Assembly (NCBI GenBank): GCA_973895155.1
Contig: OZ316899.1
Location: 2,356,001-2,420,000, forward strand
Direction of reading: 5' to 3'
Source: Marsupella aquatica
Taxonomy: Eukaryota; Marchantiophyta
Length of the DNA: 64,000 nt
The notes under the pieces were generated by a model, which saw only the letters and a program-made list of their open reading frames with translations, did not search any database and was not told the origin of the DNA. Both the position numbers and the translations under genes were made by a program. Below, in pieces: positions 45,035 through 57,903 of the stretch (positions within the stretch are counted from its first letter, which is position 1; every line of letters begins with the position of its first letter).

Positions 45035-45928
45035 CACGCGCAAAGGGTAGTTAGGGGAGGGGACGGTCAGACAGCCGCACGGGATAGTCACATGACAAGA
45101 GCATCTTATGTCAATTGTAGCCACAAAATAGCTGTCATTAGGCACCAATTAGTGTTTAATTAATAAGCTTTATTAAATAATAATAAAATATTCAGTGATG
45201 GGCTCCTATATTTCATTCAAGGCAAGCGGGAGAGAGACAGTAGACAGGATTAGGACAAAATTAGTTAGGATCATCAAGCATAGAATAGACGGAAATCAAC
45301 GGGCTAGAAGCAATTGACAGTAGGATTTAGACATTAGTGCCATGGTCAACCACCCTAGCCGCTGACAGGGAAGAGGATAGTGCGCTGACAATCAACCACG
45401 TCAATAGGTTGTTGGTCAGAGGTTTTGGGGGGGAGGTAGCATCTCCCCTGGTCCTTTGGCAAGTAGTGTTTAGGTTCCCCCTTCCGCTTGGGAGGGGGGA
45501 GGCTCGTGGTATACTTTGGTAGAGTAAGCTTGCATGGTGCACGGGGCGTCCCGGCCTGAGTAGGATTAGAGAGCACTAAGGAGTGATAGCCAGAGTTGAG
45601 CTTGTTGGGCAAGTGCGAGATAGGGTTTTGTAGAGACTGGGCATCAACTGCCGTTAGGCCGGCTAATCGCTTAGACGTTGAGTCAACTATGTACATCCTA
45701 CTTCTCATCTGAGTAAACTTGGCCTTTTCCTATGATCCTTGTGAGTAGTCTGTATTGCAAGCATAACTTGCCTTGACAAAAGTGCCATTTCAAGGGACGT
45801 ACCGGGTGCAAACTAATGGTTGGGATTGTAAGGAAGTATGTGCTGCATGCACCACAAGTTCCAATTGTTGGCAATGGCTTGAAAGTCCCCAAGCCGGGAG
45901 TTAGTCCGAGTCATTAACTGTGGGTGTG

Positions 45929-45956
45929 TTCCAGCAATGGAAACCAACTATACCTA
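45929..45956 (+). promoter_or_regulatory. Conserved 3' stem-loop module of element F
   Basis: TTCCAGCAATGGAAACC, then AACTATACCTATG. The stem is kept with TTCC/GGAA while the loop differs from A-D, and the ATACCTA tail is retained. It lies about 176 bp from the element's end, as in A and C. Confidence 0.5.
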
Positions 45957-46526
45957 TGATGTCTGCAATTGTGTAATATTATACTGATACATATATAGTT
46001 TGACTTAGACCAACTAGGGTCACTACACCCCTCCTTGCCCAAAAGCTCACCCTTACTGGTGGCTATGCCCACACCAACAAGTTAACCCAGATTTAAGGCC
46101 TTGGTTATTGGTGCAACATATATGCCCCCGGTGTTTTTGGCACTAGATGGAGGGGGCATCATTTTGCCTTATGAGTGGAGTAGTGTAGTGTGTCCCCAAA
46201 CCCTAAACATACCGTGTGTCCTGTGCAATAAGGAAGGGGGATGCCCCTAACTACCTGCTTACAATCTGTGTATTTACAGTACACAAAAGGAGCGTTGAGT
46301 TCAGAAGGGGGCGACACATTAACCAAAGCGGGGAGCAAAGCCGCCTCAAGGGAGTTGAATACTACGATGGGGACCCGGGCGCCAGCAGGCGGAGTAGCTC
46401 CACCAGCTCCGCCAGTTCCACCAGTACCAGGTGCATTATGACCTCCCCTTGGACCGCAGACCACGGTGTCATAGCAATCTTGGTTCCATTATCGACCGTT
46501 CAAAGGACAACCTACGGATGATCTAG

Positions 46527-48210
46527 ATGTGGTTAGCCAAATTCAAGGCCACAGCTAAAGCAAATGGCAAAGAAGCCATTAAGCTAACAATTCTTCTTGG
46601 CATACTGCAAGGGGAAGCACTCCCATGGCTTAACTTACAAACACTTGGGTTTACATGGACCCAATCCCGGACAACTTTTTTGCAAGAGTTCAAGCCTGTC
46701 GGTATCGAGTCCCAAGCCTTGTTGAAGATAGGACAAATACAGAGGAGTAAGCATGACTCACTCCGCAAATTCTTGGAGAGATTTGAAGGTTGCGACCAAG
46801 ATTTGACCTAAGCCTGATGACTCATTGTTGAGGAAATGGTTCATCAACGCACTACCTCAAAAGATGGTGTTTTCAGTTATGGATAAAAAGACCACTACCT
46901 TACAATAGGCAATTGATAGTGCAGAATCCTTCCAAGTATCACACTATGCCTCTCAACTTAACCGCAGGACAAAGAGTAAGAAAAACAAGAGATATCAGAC
47001 CTTCAGCGATTCAGACTCTAAGTACAATGAGAAGAAGAAGAAGAGAAGGAAGCAATGCAGGAAGAAGGGGAGGACAAGTTCTTTGTCAGAATCCAACTCG
47101 GAGTCTAGCAAATCATCTTCCAGTAGTCCGACCACGTCTATCTCATCTTTCAGCGATACCAAATTGGACTCCCAAGCCCAATGGAAGAAGAAGGACTCCC
47201 GGCTGGGCGCGGTCAAACTTAGACCATGAGCAAAATCAGCCCCTATGGATCCCAAGGCCGTGGAGGTTGAGAAACTAAACAAGATCACAAATTGGCTTAA
47301 GACACTAATCAGTACACTTGGTGGAAAAGCCACCGGAGAAGAAGCAGCCACCAAAAACCAAAGCACATGCTTGGTGCTCCAAGTATTACCAGTCTAGGCA
47401 CGTGGTACAAGAATACCCGAGTGCATCAAATAGAGTTGAAGCCAGAGCAATCAGAGCTTGAAGGAAGCACGATGGAGTACTTCTTTGAGGATCCAACCAA
47501 GGCGTTGTTCCAAATGAGTATGACCGGACCTCGCACGTTAAGCGGGCATAATTTGGGGTTTCACACCCCGTATTTATATCCCCCAGAATGGGCGTGGCCC
47601 ACACATGGTCAGTAATCCGAGTATACCTCCTAAGCCGGGAGTCTGGCGGACTCCGGTACGTTACAACTATGAGAAGCCCGACCATTTTGCACGAGAATGT
47701 ACGGAGAAATGTAAACAAGGAGACAGGAGAGCGCTTCTGTTGTGCCAAGTTTGCTACACCAAAGCCCATTCCAGGACAAGCTATCCATTGGTGTTAGCCG
47801 TGAAGGCCGGAGCCCTCTGCGCCGCCCTGCCAACAGCACCGCCTAGCACGGATGCGGTAATCCAGATGGTCACGGTAGAATGGCAGGACAGTGCCATTGA
47901 GTGGATCAACTTAATAGAAGCAGTCAAACAAATGGGTGCACTCGCGGATGATGAATGCTACCAAGTCTCTACCAGGTCATCTTGGAAGAGGGACAAGTAT
48001 GAAGATGGACGGGCCCAAAGGGACTGTAAGCATGTGGAGTCTGTTGCAGATAAACCTATCTTGGTCAAACCAAAAGAGGATGAAGATTACCAACGGGATA
48101 ATCCAAAGTTGTTTTACCCACGCGTGGAGGAATTGGTCAAGAAGCAGTTGGAAGCTTGGTTGGAAGCCTACAAAGCTCAAGAACATGAGAAGTGTTGTAA
48201 CCTAAGTTAA
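46527..48210 (+). pseudogene. Gypsy-type gag remnant
   Basis: 46527-46811 matches the retrotransposon gag pattern: WLAKFKATAKANGKEAIKLTI, then GEALPWLNLQTLGFTW, FLQEFKPVG and LRKFLERFEGCDQDLT. After a stop the frames are broken (46913-47278, 47367-47615). A last ORF (47605-48210) has RYNYEKPDHFARECTEKC, a CCHC knuckle whose first Cys has become Tyr, and CQVCYTKAH. No protease, RT or integrase follows. The copia element begins just after it. Confidence 0.65.
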
Positions 48211-48671
48211 CCCAGGGTCAAGTCTACTACAGTCAGGCTAGTCATAACCGCCTAACTGCCTAGCTACCTAAGGAACCATATGTATTGGTTGGACGATGAA
48301 TGAAGCATTAGTTGTTGACACACCACAACACGTTATCAGCACGAGGCTCCTTGCCTTAATTTTTTTCTCCCTTTGTTTTTTTACTCAGATTTCATAGATG
48401 ATTCATGACCACCAAAGAATGGAGGAACAGGGTCATGGACTAAGGAGATCGACCATCTATCAATAGACCACCTACAGAACCTCCGCGGAGAGACAAGGCA
48501 CCAAAGGCCAAAATCATAAGTGAATCACAAACAAGTACTTGATTGCAAGAGGACGAGGGCAATTAGAACCATCGGGAGAGTAAACGCGAGCCAACACAGA
48601 GCTCACCAACTTCAATTTACATAGAAAGAACCACCATACAAAAATATCATCAATCCTACACATTTAGTAGG
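48211..48671 (+). other. Probable 5' LTR end and leader of the copia element
   Basis: Contains CACCACAACACGTTATCAGCACGAGG at about 48321-48346 in pieces (CACCACAACA, then CGTTATCAGCACGAGG). An LTR ending in ...CAACA followed by a TATCA primer-site-like word is plausible. The LTR start is not certain (TGTTGTAACC near 48193 is a candidate). No 3' LTR is inside the window. Confidence 0.35.
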
Positions 48672-50984
48672 ATGTCAATCCCCACAAACCCCATCGAAAA
48701 ACTCCTATTTCAAGCCCTCAGTATAGACAACGCTAATTACTTATCCTGGACCTTAGACGTAGAAGCACACCTCGCAGCTAAGGATCTCCAGGACACGATC
48801 ATAATAGATGCAAGAACAACTTTATAGCAAAAGGCAAAAGCCTTGATACTAATCCGACACCACTTAAGCGACTCCGTGAAAAGACAATACTTGAACAAAT
48901 TCAATCCGTGAGTACTCTGGGAGGAGCTTCAATCCCGCTTTGACCACACTCAAACCATTTACCTGCCAGCTGCACAACATGACTGGATTAATTTGAGAGT
49001 TCAAGATTACAAGATGATTGCAGACTACAATAGCGAGCTATTCAGAATCGTAGCGCAATTGGCAAATTGCGGTCAGCCAATAAACGACGCGGAGCAAATA
49101 AAAAAGACGCTATCTACTCTACACTACGAATACTCCAAACTAATCGCCCACATGCTTCTGGTTGAGAAGCACCAACTCCTATTACTACAAAATGCACAGA
49201 AGCGACCCCCAGGAACCCTCCCTCCACATACAACTCCAGAAACCAACTATGCAGAACCACAAAGGGGAGAGGGAACATCTTACCGAGACTGGGGAGGTAG
49301 CAGAGGGAGAGGCCCCTACAGGGGCCGAGGAACTAATTCCCAACGCGGCGGAAGAGGAAACTTCTCACGTGGATGAGGACGAGGCAGATACCGATATAAT
49401 GGAGGGAGCTCGAGAAGTACCTGGAAACGAGATAACAACAATCAGCCCCTGACAAAGTTCAACCAAGAGCAATACAACCCACAAGATAAAATTGAACACC
49501 CTGCTCTCTATTTTTGTTGTGGAACTAAAGGGCACATCCAGAAAACATGTCGAGCCCCTATACACCTAGTGGCACTCTATAAGAAAAGCATCACAACAAA
49601 TGAACCCGAAACATATGGAACATTTATGGACTCTACGGAGATCCTGACTGAGATAAATATGATTGGCCACAAGGAACCCCATAAAAACACCAGTCGACCC
49701 TTCCTACTGTATAGTCGACAATGGGACCTCACATTCTATCTTGAAAAATAAAGAATACTTCACTCACATAACACGATGGGCCAACATCAATTGGAGGAAG
49801 GATTTGGACTGGCAACGGTGATCCTACCTCAAGGGACACCCATAAAAATACACTCGGCCATTTACGCACCCAGAGCAACGAGAAACCTGATAAGCTTCGG
49901 AGACATAAGAGCCAACAACCTGCATATAGAGACGGGAACCTCAAATGAACGAGAAGTCCTACACATAACGTCCAAGACACCAACGAACAAGGGAATCTTG
50001 GAGACACTAGATGCAACCCCTCCCAAATTTTACGTCACAAACATACAGAGCTTCCAAACCGAAACTCACAATAATACTGTTACCAAGATTTGGCACAGGA
50101 GGCTCGGCCACCTTGGCCTTAACATGTTTCAGAGGATTATTAAACAAACCAAGGGCATACCAACCACGATACACCCCACATCCATGCAAGAGCCGCGCCT
50201 AGCATGCTCACAGGGAAAACTGATAATTTGGCCTTCCCCATCAACAATTGAAAGCCGAATCCCCAACTTTTTGGAGTGGATACACGCTGGTGTCTGCGGA
50301 CCCATAGATCCCCCCAGCGGCCCATTTTGTTTCTTCCTAGTAGTCATAGACGCATCTACCAAATGGTCCCAAATTTCCCTCCTATCCACACGAAACTTAG
50401 TGTTCTCCCGTCTCCTATCTCATATCCTAAAACTGAAAGCACAATTTCCGGATAACCACATTCGGACACTCAAAGTAGATAACGCAGGGGAATTTACCTC
50501 TAAAACTTTCAAAGAATTTTGTACTGCTACAGGAATAGACGTACAGTACCCGGTCCCCCACGTACACTTCCAGAATGGGACAGCAAAATCCTTGATAAAA
50601 TGCCTCCAGATAATTGCTAGGCCACTATTAATGCAGTGTAACCTCCCCACAACAGCATGGGGACATGCAATTCTCCACTCCACCACACTGCTGAGCTATA
50701 GACCATCAGCATTTAACTCTAGTTCACCCCACCACCTGGCATTCGGCAATATTCCAAATGTCTCCCACCTGAGGACGTTCGGTTGCCAAGTAATGGTACC
50801 AATCTTGGGCCCCAAGCGAACAAAGATGGGCCCTCAGAGACAACCAGGCATATATACTGGATGTGACTCCACATCAATTATTCGCTACTTGGAACCAACC
50901 ACATCCGATGTATTCAAAGCACGCTTCGTAGACAGCCATTTCTATGAAGACACCTTCCCGAGATTACATACGAAACAGTAAATG
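48672..50984 (+). pseudogene. Ty1/copia gag, protease region and integrase
   Basis: One frame from the ATG at 48672. The gag start LLFQALSIDNANYLSW...DVEAHLAAKDL is a known plant copia type. Then come an RGRG-rich part, a zinc knuckle with its first Cys changed (CCGTKGHIQKTC), the GAG-pre-integrase box WHRRLGHLGLNMFQ, and an integrase with FLVVIDASTKW (D) and TLKVDNAGEFTS (D). Where the family has AESLIKR, this copy has AKSLIKC, so the catalytic Glu is Lys. In-frame stops: TAG 48825, TGA 48909, TGA 49374, TAA 49749, TAA 50982. The first three sit where the family has Gln, Arg and Arg. The element continues at 62469 after insertion E. Confidence 0.9.
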
Positions 50985-52191
50985 GATAAAGTGGAATGGC
51001 TCGATATAGGTTTATGTAAGAAACTTGTCATTTTTTTGCTTTTTGAACAAGGAATAGTAAGAAAGACGTTTTAAGTGCTATCGGAGTAACTAGGTTTTAG
51101 GAACTTAAGTAGGTAGAATAGGAAAGATAGTGGAATGGAAGGTTACTGAGTTGTAAGCAAGTGACAAGGGATAAGAAAGGTCTTTATGATGGGGCATACA
51201 ACGTTCCGTCCTTATTTAGAATAGGCGACTATTTCGAGTCGGAGAAACAACCCGACACTTGAAGTCTTAGTTTTGGTTCAAATTTTTCTCATAGATGCTA
51301 GGAGGTCCCTAGAGCACCCCTAAAAAGTTAGATGTCAAAGTGGGGTCTCAACCTAGGTGTTTTGGTGTTTCCTTGTGTTTTGGTGCGACTTAAATTAACA
51401 AAATAGCGGGTCCCGGGAAAAATAGCTGATGAGTAAATTTAGGAGTTCCAAGTTTGGGAGTGGGTGAAATATGGTCCACTATATCCTTGGGAACTTGTGG
51501 TAGAACTTGGTTATCTTTGGTTGCTTTTTGGGAGCATCTCAAAGTTGAGAAGAATTTTGGAAAACATAACAATTAACACTCTTTACCTAATTTTAGAAAA
51601 TTGGTTATAAAGTTTTGTTTAGATATTAATAAACCAGTACATAGGCCTATGTCCAGAGAATATGTGTATCTACTCAGAAGTCATTTTGGACTCATGGGTG
51701 ATTTTTTGGGGAAATCCAAAACAGCCTGGAAATGCAGTTTTTTCCAGAAAAACCAACATTTTTTCTCTAAGTGTTGGAATGACGACGCGCAAGCTACGAC
51801 TCAAGCATGAGGCCGATGAGGAAGTCAAGCACGAGTAGGCTGTCCAAAGGTGCTGCATGTTGCTTGAGGTGCCAATTGAGCACAAGGGCGGCTGAATTGA
51901 AGGAAGGGCGGCTGAATTGAAGGACGGGATGCTTGAATTGAAATGGCTGCTACTGCGAATTGAAGAGCTATAGCTGCTGAGAAGGAATAGAGCTATGGTT
52001 GCAAATTAGGATTGCTGCTAGTTGCGAAATTGACTAGGTTGGCTGTGAGCTATGGCTGGATGTGGGCTGTCGCTGCTGATGAATTGAAGAGCTACGAGTT
52101 ATGGCTGCTGAAGAAGTAGCTATTCTGGCTGTTGGAGAATTAGAGCTATGGAGGATTGACATGCTGCTGGACAATCCTCTTGTGAACCAAG

Positions 52192-52192
<1 letters not shown>

Positions 52193-52242
<50 letters not shown>
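52193..52242 (+). repeat. (CT)25 microsatellite
   Basis: About 50 uninterrupted bases of CT dinucleotide inside element E. Confidence 0.97.
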
Positions 52243-52244
<2 letters not shown>

Positions 52245-53000
52245 GTAAACATAATTCCCTTCATAAGCACGAGAGTCTCCCCTGGTGACACCTGGAATCT
52301 CCATAAGGGGCATGTAAAGTAAGTGTAATTGGGTTGCCACTTACACCCACTTTACACCAAAAACAGGCCTTGGGAGAATGGGCATAACTTTGGCTAGGGG
52401 TAGCCATTGGGGCCCAATTTTTTTTGTGCTGAGTTAGGGGAAGGTAAGGCACCCCTTGGTGAAGGTGGAAACCCAGAAAAAGAATCACTCAAATATATTT
52501 TTAGCCGAGGCCATGAGGGGGGTCCCGATAGCTTGCAAACCAAAGTCGGCATAGGGGGAATGAATACCAGATTTAGGGGCTGACTATCTTGCATCCATAC
52601 CACTTTAGTTAGGCTCTAGAGAAGGGTACTTACCTTTGGTCAAGGCTATAAGGTCATAAAGTTAAGAGAAGTAAAGTATAGGGGATAGTTTACTTAGGGT
52701 AGTAAAAGGGTTACAAGTAAAATAAGGCCAACTTTGACTTAGCATAACTTGAGACTCACTCACTCTTTTTGCGAGATTTCAAGTGGGTTGGAAATATGGT
52801 GAGGAGGGCCATAAGTATGAGCAGGTTTGGAGGTCAAAGCATGCAACTCATGTGTGGCATATTCCAGGGCTTGGAAGAGGCAAAACAGCAAGTAGTAGGG
52901 TGGGCTACGAACTATAGAGTTGGACTTTGTGTGTTAGGAGGACTTGGGGGAGGTGCAGTTGGACCCCAGGTTGAGCTTGGTTGGTGTGGAAGGAGAATAG

Positions 53001-53162
53001 TATAAGAGGAGGAAGTTTTCCTTTGTTAGGGACTGGGAGTCTCATCTCTTAAGTGGAATCTCTACCTTGCCAAGGTAGGGCTAAGCTTGAGAAGGGAGAG
53101 GTGGTCCATGCTTAGTGTGGAAAATGTGTAGTGAACTTTTGTTGTAAAGGTGATACAATAAA
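53001..53162 (+). promoter_or_regulatory. TATA-like and polyadenylation words in element E
   Basis: TATAAGAGG at 53001 and AATAAA at 53157, about 150 bp apart, could mark the R region of an LTR. Word matches only. Confidence 0.3.
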
Positions 53163-53262
53163 ATGAGACTTGTCAATCTTCATTGTGACCATTAAGTGTG
53201 AGTGCATTTGAAGTGTATGAGATCAAGAGAAGAGTCCATGCTATGGTGTAATCTTGGTCTAA

Positions 53263-53600
53263 GCTCAAAGGGGATGTGCTAGTACAAAACCAAGGCCAAG
53301 GAGGCAAAGTTAAGGTAGAGCACTACTTTGAGACTTAGAAAGGATTATAGCTTGAGGGTGGAAAGTAGTTTGTTTGGTGTGTGGTGTTAACAAGAAGTAA
53401 GAACAAGAGGAAGAGTCCTTAGATAGAGGAGCCTTCTCTAGCTAGTGCTCAAAGGGGATGTGTGGACCCAAACCAAGGCCAGGGGGGCAAGGTTGAGGAG
53501 TAACACTACTTCGAGGGTCTTGAGGAGACTTAAGCTTGAAGAGGAAAGTACTTTGGGTTCTTGGATGTTTGTGTGAGAATCTACTCTAAGGTGACAGCTT
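53263..53600 (+). repeat. Tandem duplication, ~184 bp unit, in element E
   Basis: GCTCAAAGGGGATGTG begins at 53263 and 53447. Both units continue with ACCAAGGCCA-GG-GGCAA-GTT and ...ACTACTT(T/C)GAG. The copies are diverged. Confidence 0.7.
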
Positions 53601-53829
53601 GGAGTGGAGATCCCCCTCGTTGATCCTTGGAGTAGAGGAGAGGGGAAGGATGTGGTGCGTCCCATGGCTCCTGTCACGTCATCGGCTGCGGCCTTAACTC
53701 AGACTTCAGCTTAGACGGGCACATCCCTCATAAATCTGAGGGTTCGGGCAGGAAGGGAAGCACGTAATGCACCTTATTCTCGTAAACTAGCGCTAAGTGC
53801 GCATACTGCTAAATATGGACACCTCCTAG

Positions 53830-53855
53830 GTATGGTTTGTGTTCCGCCGCCGGAA
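53830..53855 (-). promoter_or_regulatory. Conserved 3' stem-loop module of element C
   Basis: Minus strand TTCCGGCGGCGGAA (53855-53842), then CACAAACCATACCTA. The stem is perfect here, whereas element A has one change in it. It lies 170 bp from the element's 3' end. Confidence 0.55.
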
Positions 53856-54566
53856 CGTACCTTAGTCGATAGCAAGATCGACCCCGGCTTAAGGGCTTCT
53901 AAGCCTTCGTGCTGTCCGCCTTCGATCCAGATTCGATGATACAGGTCCTCAACCCGTGCTCGCAACCACTTACCCGCAGGCTGCACCCTGTGCACGTCTC
54001 GGGTAGTGCGTTCGGCCTGGCGCTGCCACCCATATACGAGAAACCCACACACATACACGCGCACATGCATACAATCTCGATTTACACGAAGGAAAATGAT
54101 GGGAAAGGATTTTACTACAAAGGGAACATATGCGTACACTTAGTTGACCCGACAGCCCCGGAATGAACAGGTTCAAGGCCGAGGGTGCACACTACAACGG
54201 AGCCCGGCTCCGCACTCACCCGGCGAGCTTAGTCCTACCCCCTCCCCTTGGTACTCTTTCATTCCCAGAGGTCGGGACTCCCCGCACCTACCGCGGACGC
54301 CCAACTCTGCAACTAAAAACCCCCTGCCTCTACCGAGGGGTGCACTAAATACTAAGGGACGAGGGACGGGGTGTCCTCTCGCCGAAGATTCGCTGACTAA
54401 GGTCCTAACTAAGCTGACAGTCAGGCCGGAAAACGGCTATGTCTTATTAGAAGATCCTAATTTACGCAGGCTGGACAGCAGGGCAGCGCTGCTGTACCTA
54501 AGGCAGGTGCCTGTCCCAAGAGCCTGACTAAGCCAGTCCTAATCCTAATCTATTCCTACTCCGCTG

Positions 54567-57188
54567 CTAATGCCTGGCACGCTTGCCAGAGCCGCCCGAA
54601 TGGGAGCGGCCATCCCGCTGCCTTCGAAGCCTGTCATTGTCCGCCTTGAGGAGCTGGACCTGGTCCAGCAGAGATTCGTTCTCTCGCCTCGCCGCGTCCG
54701 TCTCCTCTGTTGCCTCCTGACAAGCCTCCTCCAGCTGTTGGGCGTCACTTGTCAGTTTACCCGCCAGCTGGTCCTGCTTCTCGGCCTCGGTTTGGAGCCG
54801 CGCCACCTCGGCCTGCAGCGTGGCTATCTCCGCCGTGTCCCGTTGGGCTCGTTCCTCGGCCTCCTCCAGGTCTTTCTGCCAGGTGACAATTTGATTCTTC
54901 AAACTGTCAATCTGGTTCCGGAGTCGTGTAATCTCGGCCTCGTTCCCAGCTTTGGCCTGTTCGGCTAGGGCGGTAAGAGTGTGCGCCTTTGCTAACAACT
55001 CATCGGCGGCTGCAACCTTGGGTCGTAGTTGCAGAAGCTCAGCCTCTTGAGCCGCAACTTCGTTCTTTAGGTACACGGACTCCACCCGGTACCGCTCTAT
55101 CCTCTGAAGGGCCTCTGACTGGGCCGACCTGCCTTTACTGCGGCAACCAACTCCTGATTGAAGAAACAGGCTACCTTTCGGGCCATGAACTCCCCGGTAT
55201 CCCGGGCAATTTGATGAGAAAAATCTCCCAGAAGCCCGTTCAGAAATGTACCCGGTACGAAGAGTTCCGGGTGGTCCAGGTTGTGCCTGTCCGGAGTTGG
55301 GCACGGGCAGACATCAACACGCGCGGGGGCCGGGGCAGTGACGTCCAGCCCTGGGGACGTAACGTTGGAAGGGGCTGGAGTGTCCTCCTGCAGCAATGTC
55401 CGGTTCTCCGGAATAGCCACCGGTGGGTCTTTGGGAGACCCTGGCTCGGGTAAGACCTCCGTCGTACCGACTTCTGTACTTAGCCCGGCCTGTTGGGTCG
55501 CATCAACGGTTGCGACGACCGACCCATGCGGTACCTCTTCGGTTACGACTACAGCTACTTGTGGAGGTGGGGTGGGTGAAGCTTGCGTGTCCGCTGGACT
55601 TCGGGCCTCGGGTTGGGGCCGTCTCTCCAAGGCCGAGAAAACCCACCTAGCTGGGACCAGCTTTGTAACGTTGACACGGGGAAGGGTTCGTCGATCAAAC
55701 TGGGCGTACCACTCAAGAATGATCTCGATGTGGCTAGCGAAATATGCCTTCTGCCAATGTACAGCGTCTTCCTTCGCCGCTCCATCTCTTCATGGAATTT
55801 CTTAGCGAAGTACGACGCCCACCTCCTAGGTCGATAGTTCTCGACCTGGATAACCTGGGTGGCGGAGATCTCCCCCCGGGGTTCCATCATGTGGAGGGCG
55901 TACCTCTGGAACTCCAGTCACTCAGCTGTCTCGGGGATGAGGCAGGTCTTCATCACAAACCCGTTGTCCACTGCTCCCTCTGAGGGAAAACTTGAAGATT
56001 GGTACTTGGCTCCCTTGCCCCCGGGAGCCCGTGATTTGACTCGATGGTCACCTTCGGGTAACCCGAAGATCATCCTGAGCCGTTCTTTTGTGAGGGACAT
56101 ACTCCTTCCCCGCAGCCGAGTATGTTGACGCGCGTCGTCATAATTCCTGACGAACTCCGTCATGTCCTCCCCGTAGTACCTGCAAGTGTTCCAGGGGAGG
56201 GAGGCGAGGTGCTCGAATCCCTGAGTCTTCAGGTACACCGCATGCTTGGGATGGAGGATGTTTTTGTGAACGTTTTCCCCCATGCGGTGCATCGTCACCT
56301 TGGCCATGGCTACCGTGGCCAACGGTAACCCGGATGTAGTGGCGGATTCCTTCCTCTTCTTCCCCGTGACTGGCTCGGGGAAGGTGACACCTCCCCATCC
56401 TCCCGATCGGGCCTGGATAGTGCCACTGCCGTTAGTAACGGGCCTGGGGCGGCCATGGTCACCATGTTGTCTGCCAGGGCCGCTCCTGGGGTCAAAGCAG
56501 GGGGTGGGGACGATATAGTGTCGGCCCCCTGAGCGCTTGTTCCTCTGGGCCGCCTGGTCAAGGGTAGGGTAGCCTCGTCGTCATCGCTAAGATCCACAGC
56601 GTTGATGACGGAGCGTACTTGTGTTGGCTGGGCGATCGGTGGTGGGGTTTGGCTAGGCTGCGGCTGAGGCTGAAGCTGAGCCTGAGGTTGTATGGATACG
56701 GGTACGACTGAGTTGGTCATGTTGGTTGCTGGCCGAGTTCCTATGAAGCTCTGTAGGTGCTGGTAGAAGTTCTCCGAAGCGAGTGCAGACGACCTTGTCG
56801 AACGGATAGTGCTGGACTCGCTGTTGATGATAGCCCGAACCTGAGCAGGGATGTGGTCAAAGTGATGTCGTTGCAAGTCGATCGTACCCGGGATATTGAA
56901 GAGCTCGTCCGGAAGCCGAAGCAATGCTTCCCAGAACCCGATATATTTGTCTCCGTTGAAGAAGTACCCAGATACCTCTGCTGGTCGATAAAGCTCGCTC
57001 TGAGACGGGTAGTCAAAGTTAAGGATGTAGTGGTGTCGTCCTGCTAGGCGGATGGCTCTCTCGTACTCGCGTTCGATTTCGTATCGGTGCGGGTTGGCGT
57101 GTTTCAATGAGTCGGCCAAGTGCCTTCCGGTAGATAGGAACTGCGTCCAGAATCGAATGGCTGAGCTGGAGAGGATCGTGTGCGACAT
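54567..57188 (-). pseudogene. Element C protein: globular domain plus long coiled coil
   Basis: The first 290 codons (57188-56310) include the parts separated by the insert in element A: the MSHTILSS start, HLQSFIGTRPA (where A has a stop), a Gln/Pro-rich linker and VDLSDDDEA. A frameshift near 56.36 kb leads to 56322-55918 (the domain with LRMIFGLPEGDH). A TGA there (55918) is CGA in element A. Another shift near 55.75 kb and one near 55.11 kb lead through 55890-55555 and 55630-55097 to the coiled coil (about 55100-54567), which is open to its own stop and lacks A's two late stops. Comparing A and C gives a full-length protein of roughly 870 residues. Function unknown. Confidence 0.75.
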
Positions 57189-57875
57189 TCAGAGGAGATA
57201 GTAGTGGCGACTTAGAGCGAACGAGAGAGCTAGGGTCGAAGCTGGCGTGTGGACTGATGGACTGGTGCACTACAAAGGGTTGGCTCCCCTTTTATACCTT
57301 GAGGGCTTGTCGATCCCCCGACGTCCCCTCGACGCCCATAGGCTAAACCGCTCACGCTTGTGGTGTGCCGGCCACTCCGCCGGTCTGAGTCAGCGCATGT
57401 CAGTGGCCGCTTCCTTAAGTTTGTTATACGGACCCGAGGGAGGGGCCCCTCCACGCTCGTAACCCAGGTGTGCAAATAGCGACCAGCCGCCAGTCCAAAC
57501 CTGAATTCCCCCTTATTGCCTAATGATATCCTACCCATAATGATTACCTAAATACTGTCGTTATGCTAATAATAGCGGCCTAAGACACTCCTAACGCGCG
57601 TGCCGAGCGCAGTTAGACCGAATCACTCATTAACCGCCGTACCGGCGGCATCACAGCTCCCTAAACCCAAGAAACCCCCCCAGCTCAAGCCGATTCCCGC
57701 AGGTTTCGCGCTTGGCGAGGCCGTTTCCGCGGCTTAGCGGCATGGGACGCTGCTAACTTCCTTCTACTACTACTATTAACATTTTACACACATATACTGG
57801 ACAGATCCTTCATCGGGTCATGAGATACGTAGCCGGCCTAATCTAGGCCTTCCCTTGTCTTCCCCTCCATCTTGT

Positions 57876-57903
57876 TAGGTATGTTTGGATTCCGCCGCCG
57901 GAA
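57876..57903 (-). promoter_or_regulatory. Conserved 3' stem-loop module of element D
   Basis: Minus strand TTCCGGCGGCGGAA (57903-57890), then TCCAAACATACCTA, identical to that of element B. Confidence 0.55.

Larger units (their letters stand above)
44507..46118 (+). mobile_element. Element F: 3' part of a third coiled-coil element family
   Basis: Holds a coiled-coil ORF (44507-45034) and about 1.1 kb of 3' sequence laid out like element A's. It has the GGCTTGAAAGTCCCCAAGCCGGG segment (A: GGCTTAGAAGTCCTTAAGCCGGG), the stem-loop module at 45929-45956, and an end GATTTAAGGCCTTGG...GTGCAACA that aligns with A's GAGTTAAGGCCAAAGCC...GTGACA. The 5' end is not seen, so I cannot show a target duplication. 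Diverged from A/C by many substitutions. Confidence 0.6.
53672..57655 (-). mobile_element. Element C (same family as A), nested in D
   Basis: On the minus strand it starts TGTGATGCCGCCGGTACGGCGG (57655, in two words TGTGATGCC and GCCGGTACGG) and ends GATGACGTGACA (53672). Its 5 bp duplication is GCTCC on the plus strand (53667-53671 and 57656-57660). It aligns with element A over the whole length except A's internal insert, so at 3,984 bp it shows the ancestral form of A. It is the youngest insertion in this nest. Confidence 0.92.
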
